A stretch of DNA of 64,000 nucleotides from Fremontodendron californicum (taxonomy: Eukaryota; Streptophyta; Magnoliopsida; Malvales; Malvaceae). The stretch's first letter is position 1. The number at the start of each line of letters is the position of its first letter. A program made the translations under genes and the position numbers. The stretch lies in the NCBI GenBank assembly GCA_030761205.1, contig JAULJL010000015.1, positions 14,761,501 through 14,825,500 of the forward strand, in the 5' to 3' direction. Positions 55,716-64,000 of this stretch are shown here, one piece after another. Under the pieces are notes generated by a model, which worked only from the letters and a program-made list of their open reading frames with translations, did not search any database and had not been told where the DNA came from.

Positions 55716-56258
55716 GAGATCTGAGAATGCTGGTGTTTGATTTCAATATGTTTTTGTTAATCCCCATAAATTCCATGTGGTTTTTTTTTTGGTTACTAGC
55801 TCTCACTTGGTCTTTTCTATGGATTCCACTACCATTATCTTTTAGCAACCCTTTTTTTTTTCTTTTAGCTTTTTTGCTCCCTCCAAAGAAACCAAATCAT
55901 CGGCCCCCCTTTTTTAACATGTACCTAACCTCAAAAAATGTATAATGTCTAAATTACCCATCCTTTATTCCAATCTTTTTTTTTTATTTTTTCAAATATT
56001 TTCAATTTAAAATTTTATTTTAAAAATCTAATAAAATTCAAGATTAAACTTTTTCACCTCGGGTTTAAATTGAATTTTAAAATTGGTAATTTTACGGTCC
56101 GTTTTTATTTGAACAATTAAAGCTAAAAAATATATATATAATTTAGAACATTTTAAAAATCTAAAATCGCGATCGTAACTTTTACAAAAATATTAAACCC
56201 GAGAGAGGGACAAATCAAAATTGGTTTTAAAAGGCCCGGACAAAATTAGGTGTCTACA

Positions 56259-57790
56259 AATACATGATAACTTTTGATTCCTTTTTTCTCTTACATAAAT
56301 ACATGACAATATCCTTTAATGATTTATGTAATTTATCATGTTTATATGTAATTTTGGTCATGTTTATATGTAAAAAAAAATACATAAATACATGACAACT
56401 TTTGATTCTTGTTTTTTCAGTTACATAAATACATGACAATATCTTTTAATAATTTATGTAATTTGTCATGTTTATATGTAATTTCTATCATGTTTATATG
56501 TAAAAAAAATTACATAAATATATGATAACTTTTGATTCCCTTTTTTCAATTACATAAATACATAACAATATTCTGTAATGATTTACGTAATTTGTCATGT
56601 TTATATGTAATTTGTCATTTATTATGTTTAGATGTAATTTGTCATGTTTATATGTAATTTATATATAAACATGACAAATTACATATAAACATGACAAAGT
56701 GACAAATTATATATAAACATGACAAATTACATATAAACATGACAAGCATGACAATTACATATAAACATGACAAATTACATATAAACAAGACAATTTACAT
56801 ATAAACATGATAAATTACATATAAACATGACAAATTTATCATGTTTATATGTAATATGTAAATTGTCATGTTTATATGTAATTTGTCATGTCTATATGTA
56901 ATTTTTCATCTTTATATGTAATTTGTCATGTCTATATTTAATTTTTCATCTTTATATGTAATTTGTCATGTTTATATGTAATTCTTCAAGTTTATATGTA
57001 ATTTGTCATGTTTATATGTAATTTATCATGTTTATAAGTAATATGTAAATTGTCATGTTTATATGTAATTTGTCATGTCTATATGTAATTTTTCATCTTT
57101 ATATATAATTTGTTATGTTTATATGTAATTTCTCATATTTCTCATGTTTATATGTAATTTGTCATGTTTATATGTAATTCATCAAGTTTATATATATTTT
57201 GTCATGTTTATATGTAATTTCTCATGTTTATATGTGATTTGTCATGTTTATACGTAATTTGTCATCTTTATATATAATTTGTCATGTTTATATGTAATTT
57301 GTCATGTTTATATGTAATATGTCATGTTTATATGTAATTTTTCATGTTTATATGTAATTTCTCATGTTTATCATGTTTATATGTAATATGTCATGTTTAT
57401 ATGTAATTTGTCATCTTTATATGTTATTAATCATTTGGTCATGTTTATATGTAATTTGTCGTGTTTATATGTAATTCGTCAAGTTTATATGTAATTTCTC
57501 ATGTTTATATGTAATTTCTCATGTTTGTCATGTTTATATGTAATTTCTCATGTTTATATGTAATATGTCATGTTTATATGTAATTTGTCATAGTTATATG
57601 TAATTTGTTATTTATCATATTTATATGTAATTTGTCATATTTATATGTAATTTGTCATATGTAATTTATCATGTTAATATGTAATTTGTCATGTTTGTCA
57701 TGTTAATATGTAATTTGTCATGTTTGTCATGTTTATATGTAATTTGTCATGTTTATATGTAATTTTGATCATGTTTATATGTAAAAATTG
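56259..57790. repeat. AT-rich minisatellite of ~19-20-bp units with strand switches
   Basis: Units read 'catgtttatatgtaatttgt' in most of the array, but 56660-56835 carries the reverse complement ('acaaattacatataaacatg'). The unit direction therefore flips twice. The first bases AATAC (56259-56263) are the Ogre-2 target duplication. The left edge of the array is at 35871-35993. Confidence 0.93.
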
Positions 57791-58756
57791 GTAACCTGAT
57801 AACCTACTATTCAGGTTTTCTAATCTTGGAACCTACCAAAAGCCTATTTTATGGAGCTCATGGTAGAACCCCCTCTAACTTGTCACTTCAGGATGGTGTA
57901 CCTGTGTCGACACGACACAAAATGAGTACGGACACTAAATATATGTCGGACTCGGTTGTTGTGCATTCCAACTCGCCTTTTAGGGTATGAGAGGTGGCGA
58001 CTAACAGTATTGACGGTCGCGATTCACAATGGTTAGGCTGTTTTGAAGCTTCAAAAGATGTGAGGAGAAAGACCAAGTGGTTGAGGATAACATACTAAAA
58101 AATAAGGCCATTTGGAGCGATGAAATGAGATGTTTTTGGGGTAATTGCCACGAACTTTGATTATAGATCTAGGTTTTTAGAGGCTTTTTTTTTTCAAAAA
58201 TCTAGTTGAAAAATGAAAATAGGAGATAAAGGGGAATATGTGGGTGAAAATTGATGAAAATCCGATGCCAATTGGTGGCGGCAATCGATGATAGGAGCGA
58301 TAGTCCACCGTTGAAATTTTGGGTTTTTGGGCGCTGCTGAATTTGTAGAGAGAGAGTTTAGAGAGAAGAAAGAAATGAGGAAAAGAATTTTTAAATTTTA
58401 TATGTGCATCGTACAGTGCGTTTAGGTAGGGCAGAGGAGAAGAAAGAAAAAAAAAAAAAAAAGAAAATTTTGTCCGGCCCAAAAATAATAAAAAAAGCTC
58501 TTAGACCTTTCAATTTTTTGGGCTTTTAATTGATCATATAACATCTAAATCAAGATTTAAGATTACTAAAACACAAATATTTAATATTTAAAATTAACAT
58601 TAATTATAAAAAATGAATTTAATTATTTAAAAAAGTTTTTAATAGTTTTTGGAAAGGGAATAGGAAAAAAAAATTTATATAAGATAATGTATTAATATAT
58701 TTTTGTGAAATTTTAAATCACGTATCCCCGTATACGTATCCTATTTAATGCACTGA
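57791..58756. other. Single-copy intergenic sequence
   Basis: No gene is recognised. A palindrome-like 'gtgtcgacacgacac' lies near 57905. The minus-strand ORFs at 57888 and 58177 are short and partly poly-T derived and match nothing I know. Confidence 0.45.
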
Positions 58757-60380
58757 TAATGTCTAAATTTTACTAAATTAGGCAATTGTTGAGATTAATT
58801 AGTGGTGTAATTAATATGAATGTTATGCATTGTCAATGAATCACAAAGTGACACATCGTTAATGAATAAAACTAAAATTGATAAAATCTTTAAAAATAAA
58901 TATTAATAAATTTATTTATTTAAATTAAATTAAATATTAATATAAATTATTAGATTTTCCTCACCCTTCCGTACCTCTCACCAACGAAATATCATTTTGC
59001 GATTTATTGACAATGTATAACACTTATACACAGTCAATAAATCAAATATAAACTTAGTTTTTCAATTTGTTGAGTCCAAAGTCTTGTCTTGCATACCCAA
59101 CATTAGTTTCATTTGTGATCTCCCTACAGCTAGAATATAAGACTTTAAATGACCCTTGAGACTTGAGAGACAGGGCAACTCATTGAGAAGTTTCCATGAA
59201 ATATCAGTGAAAATTCCCTAAAATCAGCTGTTAGGGTTAGCGGTTAGATGGTTACATCAATGGCAATAATAACTCTAAAATTAAAATGAAAAGTATTAGT
59301 GGCTAAATCAATGAGGGTGAATATGATCAAACTGATGTATTCTAGCAGTTCCCAAAAACATTAATTTGGGTTTGGTATCAGAATATAGACAAAGTTCAAA
59401 GCTAACACATACGGCATGTTTTTTTATGACTTTATGATCTGATAAACCGAATCATACTTTTTCTTTTCACAAAGAACATATAGATTATTGCAGGTTTGAG
59501 GTGTGATTATGCATGACAACTTTTGCATTAATTAACATTTTACACAATAGAAACCATATGTTTTCAAGCCATTAAATGCAACCATGTATAATTTAAAAGT
59601 AGCAAATACCATTCCCTTATTTCTCTTTTGGAAAATGAGAAAGTAAAGAGTCATATTTGGTTCGGGCTAATGGGTGTTTATAGGTATTAATTAAAGATTA
59701 TTTAATTATTATTTTAATTTTTTTTTTATATTTAATATATTATTTTTATTGAATTCAAGAAAAAATAATCTACTAATTATATTTTTCTTAATGACACTAG
59801 TTAACATTTTCCGACATTTAAACCCCCAGCTTAATTCCCTGTAGTATTTTTCTTTTGCTCAACATATTTTGGTGTATGAGAACTAAGCTCCTGATGCTGT
59901 GAGACTATCTACAAAGACTGCTGTCTGAATCCGATAAGTATCCACCAATACTACAAGTATCAGAATAGTTAAAACTATCTGATATATTTCCAGCATAACC
60001 AGGAATAGCATAGTTAACAGATGATTCAAATGATACTTCCCCATAAACATATTCTGCATGAGGATTGATACTCTTCATTTTAGAGTCTGCTTTATTTTGA
60101 AGCTCCAATGCATGCTCTAGCATAACCTCCACTTCACCCATTGCAGGCCGTTCGTTTCCCGTATTGCCAACACAGCAGCAAGCAATCTGCATAAATTTCG
60201 TGAAGCATTCTGGAACTATTCCTTTCAGATATGGATCGATGACATCATAAATGGTCCCATTTTGAATACATTCAAAGATCTTGTAAATTTCTGTACTTCG
60301 AATTAGAACTCCACTTAGTTCCCTTTCGATTTCTTCTCTACCACAAAGTACTTCAATCAAAACAACCCCAAATGAGTACA
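58757..60380. repeat. Segmental duplication, copy B
   Basis: It is collinear with 27336-30672 but lacks the three MITE-type insertions. It retains a much longer part of the receptor-kinase gene at its right end. Confidence 0.88.
59905..60380 (-). pseudogene. Receptor-like kinase (CrRLK1L-like) 3' end, cut by AthL-2
   Basis: The minus-strand frame encodes about 158 residues. It starts in kinase subdomain IX (YSFGVVLIEVLCGREEIERE), continues with VIDPYLKGIVPECFTKFMQI and NERPAMGEVEVMLEHALELQ (subdomain XI with its Arg), then a C-terminal tail ending DSSLCR. This resembles the Catharanthus-type (FERONIA-like) receptor kinases that sense wall or peptide signals at the plasma membrane. The exact class is inferred from the LEVLCGR-like and RP-x-MG-x-V motifs. 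The coding sequence is broken at 60380/60381 by the start of an LTR. The extracellular domain, membrane span and N-lobe lie beyond the inserted element, outside the window. The apparent Met at 60381 is a junction artefact. Confidence 0.85.
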
Positions 60381-62118
60381 TGATAAGCTCATAAACTATA
60401 CATTTTATGCCTTTCTACCTTTAGTTTTTGTTCTGTTTTTGATCTTTATCTTGTTTACTTATATTATGTTTTTGAATTTTAGGTACAATAAGGAGAATGA
60501 AGTCAAAAGATGTCAATAATGATGGTAAAGAGCTTACAAAATCATAATCACAAGATGGAAGAAGATTTGGGAGTCAAAAATATCAATTTTTGATTGAAAA
60601 GCAATCAGGCAGATTTGACCTCCGGAGCTTGTTGCTAAGAAAACATGATGTTAGACTCTTTAATCGAAGAAACTTCCTGCTTGACTTTTGAAGATCACTT
60701 GATTACCTTTCCAATGGCTGGTCATGGGCCTAAATCGGATAAGAAATGTTCATCCAAATCGGCATTGGAATATCTCCCTAAAAACCCTAGTGGCAGAAAA
60801 AAACCCTAGCCGTAAATGACAACTTTTTCTTAACACCCTAGCTTACATTTATGTTTATCCTTGTCAAAGAAGTATTAGTGGCTGTCAACTTGCATTAATT
60901 GCAAGTATCTTTCCTTAAAACACAAAAGTCAGCCACTTTTTCTTAACTTTAGCCACAAATCAAGTTAGAGATTAAAACACAAAAGTCAAACTTGGCTGCC
61001 AAGGCTTATATCTTTCCTTAAAACACAAAAGTCAGCCACTTTTCCTTAACTTTAGCCACAAATCAAGCATTTATTGAAGGGAGAAAGCTGAAATTCACTT
61101 GTTTGATGCCCTAGCTATTGCCTATAAATAGAGACCAAGGGGCATACGAAATGGACACTTCCCCAAGCATCAAATTCTGATTTCTTTTTTGTTTCTTTGT
61201 TTTTGAGAGAGCAAGAGGCTGGATAATTAATATTCTTCTTCTTCTTCTTTCTTTCTTTTATTTTCTTCTTAGATTCTCTTTAATTTTATGTTTATGTTTA
61301 CAATGCCTATGCTAGGCTAAACTTTTATTTGGTTAAGGGTGATTTCAAAGCCCTAGACATGTTATGTAATTAATTTTCAGAATCTATCTATCATTGTTTT
61401 CTATCAAAGTTGCTTATGTTCTTCCATTAAAATTGTTCATGATAATGTTTTGATTTGTGGCCAACTAGATAAATCTTGATAATTGTCTAATGCTAGTTTA
61501 GGAGTCTTGATCCGTGTAATTGTCTTGATTTCCTATTCATAAGTAGCAATTTGTGATTAATGATTATGGTCAAGTTTTCAATAATTGCAAAGTGGAACAT
61601 AACCTAAGTTGAACAATCCGAGCTTATGTGTTTGTTGCTTAGATCAACCTATCTTTCTCATCATAAAGCTGCTATTAAATTGAACTTAGAGAGCTTATTG
61701 TAGGTTGTTTGATAGTTAGAGATTAAATAGAGACCTTGTTCTATTTAACGACGAACTAAGGAAAGATTGGGGTAACAGAGCTTGTTGTTATCTACGGTTA
61801 TTAACTTTGATAGCTAATTAATGCTGATAGATATGAAATTGATTCTTAATGATGTCTAGTGGTGGAGAATGAAACCTTAACCATATTTTTAATATTTGAT
61901 TATTTTTAATTACTTGTTTTCTCATTCTTATTATTTACTTTAGTTTAAATCTGATTTCAAAAACCCTTTTTCTTTTATTGTTCTTGAATTTAAGTTTTAA
62001 ACTATCAACTTATAAACTAAAACCCAATCCCTGAGGACTCGACCCTTGCTAACTACTATACTTACAATTGATCTTTTTAGTGCAAGGTTAAATAAGATAC
62101 ACTCTTTTGGGTGCATCA
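60381..62118 (+). repeat. AthL-2 5' LTR (1738 bp)
   Basis: It starts TGATAAGCTCATAAA and ends GGGTGCATCA. It parallels the AthL-1 LTR (21610-23089) and is about 260 bp longer, mainly from extra sequence around 60790-61160 ('aaaacacaaaagtcagccac' is repeated there). Confidence 0.9.
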
Positions 62119-62145
62119 AATTTTTGGCGCCGTTGCTGGGGATTA
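62119..62145 (+). other. Primer-binding site of AthL-2
   Basis: AATTTTTGGCGCCGTTGCTG follows the LTR end. This is the Athila tRNA-Asp type with one difference from the site at 12083-12107. Confidence 0.85.
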
Positions 62146-62252
62146 CTTTCTTTAGTTTATTTGGTACTTGGTTTATTCTTATTTTCAGTTCTAATTAGTT
62201 TTATTTTTTTGTATATATAGGTTTTTCTTATCAAATTTAAAAAAAAAAAAAG

Positions 62253-63191
62253 ATGGAATTGAGCAATCTAACACTTGAAGAGTTGGTGGCATACATGAAC
62301 ATGGAGAATCAACAAGCCAATCTCACCTCCCCAGTTCAACAATTGGCCATGGGAGGATGTCAAGGCCATCAAGGGTTCCAAGACCAACAGTATGATCATT
62401 ACTCAAACACTTACCATGAGGGATGGTGGGATCATACTAATTATGGCTACTCGGAAAATTACCAAGAAGTAGATCCTTATGCCAATTACACTAATCCATC
62501 TAGCTTCAATCAATCATGGTCTCAAGAACTAGATCTTTTTCAACCACCACATTTGACTCAAAACTCAGGTACTTCTTTAGAAGATCTTGTCTATTCTCTT
62601 GTTACTGATACTTTGCAATTCTAACAGGAAACAAGGGCAAGCATCCAGAGTTTGGAAAAGCAAATGAGCCAATTGGCTAGTAGTATGGTGGGATGGGTAG
62701 CACAAAGATCTGAAGAACTCCCTGCCCAAACGATGACTAACCCAAAGGAGAATGCTACTATTGTGACCTTGAGGAATGAGAAACAAGAAGAGGATGAGAC
62801 AAAATTAGAGATGGATTCTATTCTTGAGGATAATGAAGCCACATATCCAAATAAGAGTATTTCGGCACCTGAGGTAACGTTTAAGATTCCAATTTTTACT
62901 AATGTTTCTTCTCCACTTTTTCCTAATAGATTCACAAAGTTCAAGGAGGAGGAACATGAACAACACATGCCGGAAACCTTAAACAACTTGTTTATGGATG
63001 CCATTCAACAAGTATCAAAATATGCTCCATTCCTCGATGAGCAATGCACTACAAAGGATGATGGAATAATACTTGTAATGGAGAATGCATCCACTTTTGT
63101 GCAAAGAAAGCTTCCTATCAAACGCTCAAATTTGGAAAGTTTCATGTATGAGCCTAACAAGCCTAAAAAGCCAAGAAGGGGTGTTGGTTAG
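62253..63191 (+). pseudogene. AthL-2 gag-like ORF with an in-frame UAA
   Basis: Codons run from MELSNLTLEELVAYMNMENQ through a Gln/Tyr-rich segment to a TAA at 62622-62624, then continue in the same frame (QETRASIQSLEKQMSQL) to 63191. Without the stop it would be 312 codons. The second half matches the AthL-1 protein: coiled-coil-like start, acidic middle, LNNLFMDAIQQVSKYAPFLD and the shared end KPKKPRRGVG. There is no zinc knuckle, protease or RT. The stop context is TAA CAG GAA. A simple nonsense mutation is likeliest. Confidence 0.7.
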
Positions 63192-64000
63192 GTTGGACAA
63201 CTTAAATCAAGTACTAATTGGGAAGGCATCCCAATTAAAGAAGAAATTGCCAACCTGCCATATTCAGATTTGCTTTCTCTCTCTCTCTCTCTCTTTCTTT
63301 TCCTTTTTCTTTTATTATTTTTATTTTTATTTTTATTGTTTTTCTTTTTCTTTTTTATGTTTATTTGTTAATTTTTTGTTTAGTATTTTAGGATTATTTA
63401 GGTTGCATGAGTTTGTTTTGTTTTGAGTCTTAGTTGTTCCTATTCTTATGTTATTAGTTCTTTTCTCTTACACATAATTCTTTTATTTGGGTTAATAGAC
63501 TTACATTGAGGACAATGTAAGAATTAAGTGTGGGGGGAAGGATTTAGGATTTCTTTTATTTTTGTCTACTATTTTTTTTACAAGTCTTTATTATTATTAT
63601 TTATTTATTTATTTTAGTGTGTTTTAGTTCCTTTTTAATACAATGATGAGATATGAATTGCATAGGTCTAAACTGGTTATTAGTGAGAAGATTTTCATGA
63701 GAATTAAGCTTGATACTAATTTTTATGAGCTAATGTTGATATGATATATTGATTGAGAAAGAAGCATGTTTAGACTTGAAATTGACTTGTATAATCATCC
63801 TTGTGAGTTTTTGAGCCTATATGATTGATGCATTATACATATCAATCTAATTTCTTTCTTGAGTGTTCTTATGATTACATGATTCTCTAGAACTTGCTTT
63901 AAACCTTGTTGAGACTATATTGATGCATGTGACAACATGAATATGATAGAGGCATTAGGATTTTTAACCAGGGCCAAATAAGCCATCCATTATTGATGTT
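63192..64000 (+). other. AthL-2 non-coding 3' region (continues beyond window)
   Basis: It is collinear with 19815-20530 of AthL-1, including the 'gaattaagtgtggggg' motif. It also holds a CT microsatellite at 63276-63294 and T-rich runs. The ORF at 63085 is spurious. Confidence 0.75.

Larger units (their letters stand above)
35999..56258 (-). mobile_element. Ogre-2: complete 20.3-kb Tat/Ogre-type element with host-gene cargo in both LTRs
   Basis: The LTRs at 35999-42484 (6486 bp) and 49775-56258 (6484 bp) are bounded by TG/CA and flanked by AATAC duplications. By eye they differ at roughly a dozen positions, so the insertion is recent. The minus-strand LTR starts TGTAGACACCTAATTTTGTC, typical of Ogre. 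The polypurine tract is at 42485 and the primer-binding site is at 49774. The 7.3-kb interior has no protease, RT, RNase H or integrase, only a gag scrap and tandem repeats, so the element must have been moved in trans. Each LTR carries about 3 kb of fused host cDNA-like fragments. Confidence 0.97.
49775..56258 (-). repeat. Ogre-2 5' LTR with captured gene fragments
   Basis: It is collinear with 35999-42484, offset by 13773-13776, with about a dozen differences (for example a 2-base deletion near 52258). It carries the complete cargo and the same nonsense codons, so the cargo predates this insertion. Confidence 0.97.
60381..64000 (+). mobile_element. AthL-2: gag-only Athila-like element inserted in a receptor kinase gene
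   Basis: The 5' LTR at 60381-62118 is followed by an Athila-type primer-binding site, a leader, a gag-like ORF and a non-coding 3' region matching AthL-1. The bases before the LTR are GTACA (the expected target duplication). The other end is outside the window. As in AthL-1, pol is absent. Confidence 0.9.

Noticed and set aside
56264..57790. CRISPR-like array of 20-bp repeats
   Set aside because: There are no unique spacers. The units are an AT-rich minisatellite in both directions.
58177..58482. 101-codon minus-strand ORF
   Set aside because: It starts in an A/T run and has no recognisable domain and no support from the duplication.

Overview
This is nuclear DNA from a flowering plant, most likely a eudicot. 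It is AT-rich and gene-poor and is built mainly from nested Ty3/gypsy LTR retrotransposons of the Tat/Ogre and Athila types. There are also small DNA-transposon insertions, minisatellites, and remnants of two plant kinase genes. No intact host gene, rRNA, tRNA or CRISPR array was recognised.

Left part (1-19155). An old, 5'-truncated Ogre-type element (here Ogre-1, minus strand) has a very long 3' LTR covering 1-4869 and 13601-14515. Next come its polypurine tract, a long non-coding 3' region, and frameshifted integrase, double RNase H and reverse transcriptase remnants, ending abruptly near 19155. Nested in its LTR is a young Athila-type element (4870-13595, minus strand, 1488-bp LTRs, target duplication GTTTT). 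That element carries one open frame joining gag and protease directly to the integrase C-terminus. A second small ORF sits behind a splice-acceptor-like site.

Middle left (19160-26440). A 5'-truncated gag-only Athila-like element (AthL-1, plus strand) is followed by the repeat-rich 3' end and LTR of another, unidentified retroelement.

Middle (26440-35993). This is host-like sequence. It holds a 3.3-kb segment that is duplicated at 58757-60380 and ends in the last codons of a receptor-like kinase. Copy A carries three DNA-transposon-type insertions that copy B lacks. A PBS1-like cytoplasmic kinase pseudogene follows.

Main feature (35999-56258). A 20.3-kb, recently inserted Ogre-type element (Ogre-2, minus strand, target duplication AATAC) lies in an AT-rich minisatellite. 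Its 6.48-kb LTRs are almost identical. Each contains a chain of intron-less host-gene fragments, all in the element's sense direction: DRAP1/NC2-alpha, AGO1 N-terminus, a KH/FUBP-like C-terminus, an unidentified basic peptide, GOT1, extra-large G protein (XLG), P5A ATPase and the CK2 beta subunit. XLG to P5A and P5A to CK2 beta are joined in frame. The internal region has lost pol and keeps only a gag zinc-finger scrap and tandem arrays, so the element must have been mobilised by proteins supplied in trans.

Right part (56264-64000). The rest of the minisatellite is followed by segmental-duplication copy B with a receptor-like kinase gene. That gene is cut inside its kinase domain by a second gag-only Athila-like element (AthL-2, plus strand), which runs off the window.
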